44,802 bases of DNA. Source: an uncultured Pirellulaceae bacterium. Its GTDB lineage: Bacteria; Planctomycetota; Planctomycetia; Pirellulales; Pirellulaceae. Positions 35,296 through 42,534 of the stretch are shown one piece after another. Each line of letters opens with the position of its first letter. The first letter of the stretch is position 1. Both the position numbers and the translations under genes were made by a program. The notes beneath the pieces are model-generated. The model was not told the origin of the DNA, searched no databases, and saw only the letters and a program-made list of their open reading frames with translations. Location of the stretch: the NCBI GenBank assembly GCA_937921995.1, contig CAKZVF010000270.1, forward strand, positions 1 through 44,802, written 5' to 3'.

Positions 35296-38280
35296 ATGTC
35301 AGTCGCCACTCGAAAAGAATTCATCGCCTGCGTAACCAAAAGCAAGGCGATCCCAGAGAAGAAGCTAACCGCTTGGCTAGAAGTCGTCGACGAAGAAGAT
35401 CCCAAAAAACTCGCGACCAAACTGGTGCGCGACAAACTGCTGACGGCTTGGCAAGCCAAATTTTTAATCTCTGGCCGGTCCCGGTTAAGCGTCGGCAATT
35501 ACATTCTGCAATCACGGATTTCACGGGACGAACTGGGCGACAAGTTCGAAGCGATTCATTCTCAACTCAATCGCAAAGTCGTCATTCAGGTTTTTCCCTC
35601 GAGCATCGCCAAGAACGAAGCGTTGCTCAAAAAGCTGATGAAGAAACTACGTCAAATCACCGAACTTGATCACCCCAATCTTGTCCACATCTACGACGTC
35701 GATCAAGAAGGCGATCGCTATTTTTTGGTCGCCGAATACGTTCAAGGACAAACCTTGGATTCCGTTTCGCCAAGTGATCTCACCGAAAGCGAAATCGCGG
35801 GCATTATTGAAGGCGTTGCGTCCGGGTTGTCGTACGCTCATCAAAGCAAGATCCTGCATGGCAACATTACTGCAGAAAATATTTTCGTGACGCCCGAGGG
35901 TAAAGCCGAACTTCAAGGTTTTCCGTCGGCGATCTTAATCAATGAAACTGACGGGCAAGAGAAAAAAGTAAGCACGTCAAAAGATTTTTATCGTTTGGCA
36001 AAAATTGGATCGACATTATTAAAAGAGATGCCCAAGGCTTCTCGTTCTGAAAACTTCGCCGACATTGCAGCGCTGGTGGTCGATCTCAAGGACGACGAAA
36101 AACGTGATGCGAGTATGGCTTCACTGAAAGATTGGGTCACTTCGAATCTTGGGCGCGAGGCGGAATCTTCGGACATCCAACTCCAACCCGAAGAAGACTC
36201 GTTCGTATCGGATACTTCTGTCGCAGGTGCCGGTGACTTCGATGCACCGATGACGACGGTGCCGCAAACGACGTTGAAAAAGAAAAAGAAGAAGGTAGAA
36301 GAAGCGGACCTCAAATCCGACGATCGCGGTTTCTTCAAAAAGATGTGGGAGGACAAACGAGCCGCCTTCATTGCATGTTCGGCAGCGCTTTTCTTATCGG
36401 TCGCTGGCGGACTGGGAGCGATCGGATACGCACTAACCTCCGGAACCAACAACGGTATAAACGCTCAGGTCGCTCTCAACGAAAAGAAAGTCCCCGGCGG
36501 CAAGCTGAATCTTAAAGTTCAAGACAATCTCGCCGCAACCAAAGACGTGCCGCTGGCGACCACCAACGCCGCAGAAGGCGCACTGTCATTGAACGACCGA
36601 AATTTGAAACCCACCGATGAAGTTTTAGACCCCGAAGCCAACCGGAAGAAATTGGCAGAATTCTTCGCCAAACGCGATGGTGCCAAACCAGGCTCCGGAA
36701 ACCCTGCACCAGGAAACCCTGCACCAGGAAAACCAGCACCAGGAAAACCGGCCCCCGGAAAACCAGCATCAGGAGGACCGGCGAAGCTTACTAAAAAACA
36801 GCGCAATCAACAAAGGCGGAAAAAAAATGAGACCGCTGCTCAAGCAAAGAAGGCAGCGGGCACTAACCAAGAAAATCCAGCCCCCGCAATTAGCGCTGAT
36901 GCTCCCGCGAATGCGGAAGAGACTGGCGTTGCTGCCAGCCCTCCTTCTGAACCGGCCGAACAGCCCGACGGTGTCCCGGAGATCACCAACCTCACAATCA
37001 TCAGAGGAATTGCTGACAAGACGCAAGCCTACCTCAATAATGGCGGTGTCGAAACAATGCAACAACTGGCCGCGCTGAGCCCGGCGGATGTTCAAGCCGC
37101 GTTGGTCAAAGGCAACTGGAAGGGCCCCAGCCGAATCAAAGAAGCCGCTGACTGGATCGCTCAAGCCAAAGAAATTACTGGCGACAGTTCCCCGATGAAG
37201 CCGTCGGCCGATTCAACCGCCAGCGTGCCGGCCGCGACGGCGAATACTCCCGACAAGCCTGCGGAGGCAGCAAAGACGCCGGCAAAGATTGGCAACCCGT
37301 TCGAGAAATTTGCGAAAAGAATCGACCTGCCAGCAATAACGGAGACATCTGATCTCAAAATTGGCGATCTTGTTATCGCCAAGAATCACTTGTTGGGACT
37401 AGAGCTGTTAGCCGGCCCCGAAATCGCGCGAAGCAAAATCGAACTAAAGCTCAAACGTACCGAAAATGACAAACAATTGTGGAACGTCGAACTGGGTGTC
37501 AAACGATCCGATCCGGTCGCAATCGCCCAATTTCAAAAGACGCCAACGGAGATGAAGTTTCGCTGGCTGCCATCGGCGGCCGAAAACAAGGGTGTGGATG
37601 CGCTTAGTAATTGTATGCTCAAACTCTCCACGCCCAAAGACTCGCAGTGGTTGGGGCTGCGTAAGCCCGTTGCGATAGAAAACCTTAACTTCACTGAAGA
37701 CCAAGGATTTGTAAAATCCGAAACGGAGATAGGCTTCTTACCCAACCCGTCGGCTTTAAAAGCAGAACTTCAACCCATTCCCTTTAAAGTGGAAACCGAA
37801 GAAGAAAAAGCGATTCAACTCAGCTATAACCCTCGCCAAATCACCAAGCGCGAACCCGGCAGGATTTTCTTTCATCGAGCGGAAACCAGCCGGTACTTCT
37901 ACGTCGAGGTTGCCACGGACATTCGCAAAAAGTCACGTTTTACGGCCCAAATGATGTTGACGTTCCCTAACCGCGGTCCACAGGTCGTACGTTCGATCGG
38001 CGATCTGGTCGATATTGCCAGAGCGATCGAACCTCAGAAAACAGAAGCCATGAACCGCTTCCAACAGTCTCTGAGTGCGAAAAAACCTGGTGGTATGGAA
38101 GTCACGGAATTCAACCGTTTGAAGAAAGAAGCCAAAGACAATGCCAACCAACTCCAAAAGCTGGCCAAAATTTCGAGTCAAAACATAGCCGTCGCTAAAG
38201 AGTTCTCGGGCAAAAAGATTAAGCTTCAAGTCTATTTCGAGATGGGGGGGCACAGGATCATTGTTGCCGAATCGAAGTAG
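35296..38280 (+). CDS. Transmembrane pseudokinase (Ser/Thr kinase-like) with HHH-like and low-complexity regions
   Basis: This 994-residue protein opens with the short helical module seen at the start of planctomycete Ser/Thr kinases (LVRDKLLTAWQAKFLISG, then VGNYIL). A kinase-like domain follows (about 68-285), but its key residues are changed: the VAIK lysine is Gln98 in VVIQVF, HRD is HGN (188-190), the catalytic-loop lysine is Thr192, and DFG is GFP (208-210). Asn195 is kept. A membrane helix lies near 357-380. Outside it are a fivefold GxPAP repeat (468-497), a helix-hairpin-helix-like domain (about 562-632, TIIRGIADKTQAYL and MQQLAALSPADV) and a C-terminal region of unknown fold. It is very likely not an active kinase and may bind protein or nucleotide. 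It stands alone between the membrane pair and argC. Confidence 0.85.
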   Translation: MSVATRKEFIACVTKSKAIPEKKLTAWLEVVDEEDPKKLATKLVRDKLLTAWQAKFLISGRSRLSVGNYILQSRISRDELGDKFEAIHSQLNRKVVIQVFPSSIAKNEALLKKLMKKLRQITELDHPNLVHIYDVDQEGDRYFLVAEYVQGQTLDSVSPSDLTESEIAGIIEGVASGLSYAHQSKILHGNITAENIFVTPEGKAELQGFPSAILINETDGQEKKVSTSKDFYRLAKIGSTLLKEMPKASRSENFADIAALVVDLKDDEKRDASMASLKDWVTSNLGREAESSDIQLQPEEDSFVSDTSVAGAGDFDAPMTTVPQTTLKKKKKKVEEADLKSDDRGFFKKMWEDKRAAFIACSAALFLSVAGGLGAIGYALTSGTNNGINAQVALNEKKVPGGKLNLKVQDNLAATKDVPLATTNAAEGALSLNDRNLKPTDEVLDPEANRKKLAEFFAKRDGAKPGSGNPAPGNPAPGKPAPGKPAPGKPASGGPAKLTKKQRNQQRRKKNETAAQAKKAAGTNQENPAPAISADAPANAEETGVAASPPSEPAEQPDGVPEITNLTIIRGIADKTQAYLNNGGVETMQQLAALSPADVQAALVKGNWKGPSRIKEAADWIAQAKEITGDSSPMKPSADSTASVPAATANTPDKPAEAAKTPAKIGNPFEKFAKRIDLPAITETSDLKIGDLVIAKNHLLGLELLAGPEIARSKIELKLKRTENDKQLWNVELGVKRSDPVAIAQFQKTPTEMKFRWLPSAAENKGVDALSNCMLKLSTPKDSQWLGLRKPVAIENLNFTEDQGFVKSETEIGFLPNPSALKAELQPIPFKVETEEEKAIQLSYNPRQITKREPGRIFFHRAETSRYFYVEVATDIRKKSRFTAQMMLTFPNRGPQVVRSIGDLVDIARAIEPQKTEAMNRFQQSLSAKKPGGMEVTEFNRLKKEAKDNANQLQKLAKISSQNIAVAKEFSGKKIKLQVYFEMGGHRIIVAESK
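36697..36783 (+). repeat. 15-base tandem repeat coding for GxPAP units
   Basis: About six copies of a 15-base unit (GGAAAACCAGCACCA-like) encode GNPAP, GNPAP, GKPAP, GKPAP, GKPAS and GGPA in the linker of the pseudokinase. It probably makes a flexible stalk outside the membrane and could vary in length between strains. Confidence 0.9.
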
Positions 38281-38579
38281 ATACGTATTGCAAAACGGCG
38301 AAGCCCTTCAGCATGAATACCTAACCTTGTTGTATTGGATGAGGCCACGAATCCTGCAGCTGCATTAAACGATCTACTAATTCAACGGTATCATTAAAGG
38401 CTGAATCAGCGTATCTATAAATAGATGAACGGAAAAGCCGGACCTCGTGGCCTTATTACCCTTATCGCCTTAAGAGACGCGCGGGAATCTAGCGGCGTTT
38501 GGCTGGCGACCATCGACTTTCTAACATGCTGCTCACCGACATTTTTTTCCAATCAAAACCTTTTCATTGAAATCCTAAT
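38281..38579. promoter_or_regulatory. Leader region upstream of argC
   Basis: This 299-base non-coding region holds a 14-base inverted repeat ATCTATAAATAGAT (38413-38426) and a distant inverted repeat, GAGGCCACGA at 38341-38350 with TCGTGGCCTT at 38445-38454. Either could matter to arg gene control, but neither fits a standard ArgR box. No gene is seen. Confidence 0.35.
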
Positions 38580-39590
38580 ATGATTCGCGTTGGTATCGTT
38601 GGCGCGACCGGCTACACGGCGGTCGAGCTACTTAAAATCTTACTTCGTCATCCAGAAGTCTCCGTCACCGCGATCACGTCGCGCGATCCCAACACGCCCC
38701 ACCTATCGGAGGTTCATCCCGGCCTGCGCGATCAACTGAATCTGAATTTTTCGCAATTGGACATCCCAAACTTCTGCGAATCGGTGGACGTTGCGTTTTG
38801 CTGCCTGCCCCATGCCGCCTCTGCCGAAATCGTTGGGCAATTGGTCGATGCGGGTGTGCGTGTCATTGATTTCAGCGCCGACTATCGGCTCAACGATGTG
38901 GAGACATTTGAAAAATGGTACGGAGTCCAGCACCCCGACGCGGCGCGTGTTGGAAACGTTGCCTATGGCATTCCTGAATTATTCCGAGCAGCAATTAAAG
39001 AAGCGGACGTCGTTGCAAACCCCGGCTGCTTTCCTAGTTCGGCGCTGCTTCCGCTGGCTCCACTGCTCAAAGCAGACTTAATCCAAGCGGCACCGATCAT
39101 CGTGGACTCAAAGACCGGTATCTCAGGGGCCGGCCGCAAAACAAATCTAAAATTTCACTACCCCGAATGCAACGAATCCATTTCGGCTTACGGGATCGGC
39201 ACACACCGCCACATGCCCGAAATTGATCAGATCATCAAACGATTCTGTGGAACCGATGTAGAAACCGTATTCACCCCGCATCTGACCCCGATGGATCGAG
39301 GCATCTTGTCAACGATCTACGTTCAGCCCAAAAACAAAACCAATGCCTCTGACGTGATGGACTGTTGGAACGATTTTTATAAAGACGAAATTTTTGTACG
39401 GCTCTCTCCAGATTTGGTTGCCACCAAGAACGTTTCGGGGACGAACTTCTGCGACATCGCCGCGCGAGACTCGCGCGGCACCATCGTCATCGTCAGCGCG
39501 CTCGACAACCTGATCAAAGGCGCGTCGGGCGCCGCGGTGCAGAACTTCAATGTGATGCACGGCTTCGACGATACTTTGGGTATGCTTTAG
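38580..39590 (+). CDS. argC: N-acetyl-gamma-glutamyl-phosphate reductase
   Basis: ArgC reduces N-acetyl-glutamyl phosphate to the semialdehyde with NADPH in arginine biosynthesis. The 336-residue protein shows the nucleotide-binding start VGIVGATGYTAVELLKILLRHP, CCLPHAASAEIV, and the catalytic cysteine in VANPGCFPSSALLPL. SKTGISGAGRK and FTPHLTPMDRGI are further family motifs. argJ follows on the same strand after a REP-like element, so both may be one transcript. No ribosome site is evident. Confidence 0.97.
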   Translation: MIRVGIVGATGYTAVELLKILLRHPEVSVTAITSRDPNTPHLSEVHPGLRDQLNLNFSQLDIPNFCESVDVAFCCLPHAASAEIVGQLVDAGVRVIDFSADYRLNDVETFEKWYGVQHPDAARVGNVAYGIPELFRAAIKEADVVANPGCFPSSALLPLAPLLKADLIQAAPIIVDSKTGISGAGRKTNLKFHYPECNESISAYGIGTHRHMPEIDQIIKRFCGTDVETVFTPHLTPMDRGILSTIYVQPKNKTNASDVMDCWNDFYKDEIFVRLSPDLVATKNVSGTNFCDIAARDSRGTIVIVSALDNLIKGASGAAVQNFNVMHGFDDTLGML

Positions 39591-39604
39591 ACTATGACTC
39601 AGTT

Positions 39605-39670
39605 GTAGGGCCGGTACGTACCGGAGACGCCCTACCAATACCAAAAACGGCCGGTCGGAACCGGCCTTAC
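39605..39670. repeat. REP-like inverted repeat between argC and argJ (copy B)
   Basis: Arms GTAGGGCCGGTACGTACCGG (39605-39624) and its inverted partner CGGCCGGTCGGAACCGGCC (39648-39666) flank CGCCCTACC. The arrangement and sequence match copy A at 17459-17535 between rny and ymdB. It does not end in a T-run. Confidence 0.75.
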
Positions 39671-39710
39671 AAACTACCGGCGACCGAAAAAAATATAGGA
39701 AAACGAGCAG

Positions 39711-40895
39711 ATGCAACTACCTTTAGGATTTCGTTATGCGGGCGTGGCGTGTGGCATCAAGCCCTCGGGAAAAGAGGACCTAGCCATCATCAGCACCGAA
39801 GCACCCGCGATCTGTGCAGGTGTGTACACGCAAAACATCGTGCGAGCGGCCAGCATTGATTTCAACCGGCGCATGACTCCCTGCGATCATTTTCGCGCAC
39901 TGGTCATTAATTCGGGCAACGCCAATGCGTGCACCGGATTTGAGGGCATCAAAAACAATCAAGCCATGGCCACGGAGGTCGGCAAGCATCTGGACACCGA
40001 ACCGGCAAACATTGGCGTGCTGTCCACTGGCATCATCGGTGTGCAACTGCCGATGAAAGAAGTCACCAGCGGCATCGCGGCGGCCGTCAAAGCCCTCAGC
40101 CCCGAAGAAGAAAGTTTCACCGCGGCCTCAAAAGCCATCACCACCACGGATCAGTCTCCCAAGACCTCTCACCTAACCTACAACATCGACGGCGATCAAG
40201 TCCGCATTTCTGCGATGGCCAAAGGGGCCGGCATGATTGGTCCTCGGATGGCGACCATGTTGGCGGTTGTGATGACCGACGCTCCCCTGACGCCAACGGT
40301 GGCTCAGTCAATTTTAGCAACAGCCAATGCCAAATCATTCAATCGGATCAGCGTCGAAGGCCACATGAGCACCAACGACGCGGTGATGCTGATCGCCACC
40401 GGACGCTCCCCAGCGCAGCTCGATTCCGCCCCTTTGATCGCTCAGCTGACAGCGTTCATCTCCGACACGTGTATCGACCTTGCCAAAAAAATCCCCTCCG
40501 ACGGCGAAGGCGCGACACATTTGATAGAGATCATCGTCACCGGAGCGAAAACGGATGCCGATGCCGATCGGATCGCTCGCACCGTTGCCAATAGCGCTTT
40601 GGTGAAAACGGCCATCACCGGCGGTGACCCAAACTGGGGACGAATTGTATCGGCCGCCGGATACGCCGGAGCCGACATTGACGCCGACGCCATCAGTCTA
40701 AAGATCAATGGCCACCAATTGTTCAAGCAAGGGCAACCCGTCGAATTTAGCGCGCCCAAAGTCAGCGCTGCCATCGCGGACAACTTCGAAACCACAATCG
40801 AACTTGCCGTCGGCACCGGTTCGGGTCAGTTCAATCACTGGACCAGCGACCTCACCGTTGACTACGTAAAATTCAACTCTGAATACACGACGTAA
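39711..40895 (+). CDS. argJ: Glutamate N-acetyltransferase / ornithine acetyltransferase
   Basis: ArgJ moves the acetyl group from N-acetylornithine back to glutamate; bifunctional versions also make N-acetylglutamate from acetyl-CoA. The 394-residue protein carries AGVYTQNIVRAASI, NSGNANACTGFEG, and the self-cleavage site in KGAGMIGPRMATMLAVVM, where the threonine of ATM becomes the nucleophile of the beta chain. GDPNWGRIVSAAGYAG is also diagnostic. It follows argC by 120 bases. Other arg genes are not present, so the pathway is split in this genome. Confidence 0.97.
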   Translation: MQLPLGFRYAGVACGIKPSGKEDLAIISTEAPAICAGVYTQNIVRAASIDFNRRMTPCDHFRALVINSGNANACTGFEGIKNNQAMATEVGKHLDTEPANIGVLSTGIIGVQLPMKEVTSGIAAAVKALSPEEESFTAASKAITTTDQSPKTSHLTYNIDGDQVRISAMAKGAGMIGPRMATMLAVVMTDAPLTPTVAQSILATANAKSFNRISVEGHMSTNDAVMLIATGRSPAQLDSAPLIAQLTAFISDTCIDLAKKIPSDGEGATHLIEIIVTGAKTDADADRIARTVANSALVKTAITGGDPNWGRIVSAAGYAGADIDADAISLKINGHQLFKQGQPVEFSAPKVSAAIADNFETTIELAVGTGSGQFNHWTSDLTVDYVKFNSEYTT

Positions 40896-40941
40896 AAGAT
40901 ACATTACACAACCACTTACTCAGAAACGCAGGCAAGCTCCC

Positions 40942-41529
40942 ATGAAATCACTCAACAAATTTATCACGTGCGCTCTGGCGCTGATGACATGCACTTTGGC
41001 CTTTCAGACTTCCGCGCTGGGCCAAAGCGATACAAAAATCGCTCAAGCCCCAGATCAAACGGCGCTGTTTAGTAGACCGATGATTGATCTTGGCTGTGTC
41101 GTCAGCGACGCCGACGCGGCGGTGAAATTTTACACCACGGCGATCGGGTTCAAAGAAGTGAAGGGCTTTAACGTGGATGCTGATTTCGCCACCGCCGTCG
41201 GTTTGACCGATCAGAAGAAGTTGGACGTGCGAGTGCTTAAGTTGGGCGACGGTGACGGCGCGACGGCGCTGAAACTGCTTCAGATCCCCGGCGACAGCCA
41301 GAAACCCAAAAACGATTTCATTCATTCTTCGTTGGGCTTTAGTTACCTTTCGATCTACGTCAAAGACATGGACGCAGCGATCGCGCGTTTGGAATCCGCC
41401 GGCGTGAAACCTGTCGCCCAGCCCAATCCCATTCCCGGAACTCCGGTGGCCTTGGTCTTGGTACGCGATCCCGACGGCAATTTGATCGAACTGATCGGAC
41501 CTATGGCCGGCGGCGAAGTCCAAAATTAA
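40942..41529 (+). CDS. Exported VOC-family (glyoxalase-like) protein
   Basis: This 195-residue protein starts with a signal peptide (FITCALALMTCTLAFQTSALGQ) and contains a vicinal-oxygen-chelate domain from about residue 48: IDLGCVVSDADAAVKFYTTAIGF, then LSIYVKDMDAAIARLESAGV and VRDPDGNLIELI, the two beta-alpha-beta halves. The Glu in LIEL is a usual metal ligand. VOC domains include glyoxalases and dioxygenases, often metal-dependent; a periplasmic one is less common. It follows argJ by 46 bases but does not look related to arginine synthesis. Function not assigned. Confidence 0.88.
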   Translation: MKSLNKFITCALALMTCTLAFQTSALGQSDTKIAQAPDQTALFSRPMIDLGCVVSDADAAVKFYTTAIGFKEVKGFNVDADFATAVGLTDQKKLDVRVLKLGDGDGATALKLLQIPGDSQKPKNDFIHSSLGFSYLSIYVKDMDAAIARLESAGVKPVAQPNPIPGTPVALVLVRDPDGNLIELIGPMAGGEVQN

Positions 41530-41877
41530 CGGCCTTGCGGAAATCGTTCGCCTCTGCCACTGCTGTGCCAATTCACTAAAAATGGGCCGTGAAACATGAT
41601 GAATTTCGCAAATTTCGATTTCTTTTGAGAAAACCTTGGCAACATTGACGATGCGGACCTAGGTTTTAACGGCATCAGAAAACGCGGCTTTGAAACAAAT
41701 CATTAAATCGCACTCTGTGTGTGTAGCGGGATCGGCGTTTTATTCGTCGGTTCCGCTTTTTTTATAACGATTTATTTATAAGATTCCTGCTCCGGTGCCT
41801 CTAAGCCTATCGTCTTGCGGGCCATTGTGAGTAAAATTCCGTCTTGAAAATCAGCCACGAGGATACAGGAGCACAGA
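41530..41877. other. 348-base intergenic region
   Basis: This region holds the VOC gene terminator (41725-41763) and the ribosome site of the next gene (AGGAG at 41867-41871). No other structure or reading frame was recognised. Confidence 0.5.
41725..41763 (+). terminator. Terminator of the VOC gene
   Basis: A 13-bp stem (41725-41737 with 41745-41757, including three G-U pairs) is closed by a seven-base loop and followed by a T6-7 run. It is the strongest plus-strand terminator in the window. Confidence 0.9.
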
Positions 41878-42300
41878 ATGGCAAAAGACGAAACTGAGGA
41901 AGCCGACGATGATCTCGTCGACACAACTGAATTGGTCATCGAAGAAGACGACGATTTGGATCCCGAAGTTTTGGACGACGGCTTGGACATCGACGCCGTT
42001 GAAGACTTCAATGAAGACGACTTCGACGAAGACTTCGACGACGATTTTGAAGAAGAGATCGTCGGTGAGTACGATTTGGCGGACGATCAGTACGGCAAAG
42101 AGTTCAACAGCACGTTTGGGCACATCACTAACCCTGAAACTGCCGAAGCAAAAACAGCAGCTCCCGAAAAACCTGCCGCTGAAACCGCCGCAGGCAAAAA
42201 GGCGTCTAAGAAAGCCCCGGCCAAAGCTGAAGCAAAATCTGCAACCAAGACTGCCAAACCCGCCAAAGGTGCCAAAAAACCGCCGGCGCGTAAGAAGTAG
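41878..42300 (+). CDS. Charge-polarised small protein (acidic N-half, Lys/Ala/Pro-rich C-half)
   Basis: I do not recognise a family. The 140-residue protein has an acidic first half (about residues 5-70, many runs of D and E), a short middle part (YGKEFNSTFGHITNPE) and a basic second half (about 85-140) with histone H1-like lysine, alanine and proline repeats (KKASKKAPAKAEAKS). It has no signal or membrane segment. The basic tail could bind DNA or RNA, and the acidic half could bind basic proteins or mimic nucleic acid; both are inference. A good AGGAG site lies six bases before the ATG, and a terminator follows, so it is a single-gene unit before ileS. Confidence 0.8.
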   Translation: MAKDETEEADDDLVDTTELVIEEDDDLDPEVLDDGLDIDAVEDFNEDDFDEDFDDDFEEEIVGEYDLADDQYGKEFNSTFGHITNPETAEAKTAAPEKPAAETAAGKKASKKAPAKAEAKSATKTAKPAKGAKKPPARKK

Positions 42301-42347
42301 CCGCAATCAAGTTGCGATCTTAATCCAACCTCCAACCTCCATTGATC

Positions 42348-42375
42348 AGGCCGCCTTTTTATGGCGGCTTTTTTT
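42348..42375 (+). terminator. Terminator of the charge-polarised gene
   Basis: GCCGCC and GGCGGC form a 6-8-bp stem around a seven-base T-rich loop, followed by seven T residues. It separates this gene from ileS. Confidence 0.85.
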
Positions 42376-42534
42376 GATGGCTTCTTTGGGCCCCGCGCAT
42401 TGGATAGACGACAACTTTTTGTGTTTCGATCGCCGAACAACGGCGCGAACATACCTACACAGAATCGACTCTATCGAGGATATTATGGGATCAAAATATA
42501 TCCCTGACCTACTGATAACCCGTTGAGCGATTAC

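Noticed and set aside
38413-38426. ArgR operator upstream of argC
   Set aside because: The inverted repeat ATCTATAAATAGAT does not fit the usual ARG-box pattern, so a specific call is not supported.
42376-42534. T-box or other riboswitch before ileS
   Set aside because: No T-box consensus, specifier hairpin or second terminator is visible; the only terminator belongs to the previous gene.
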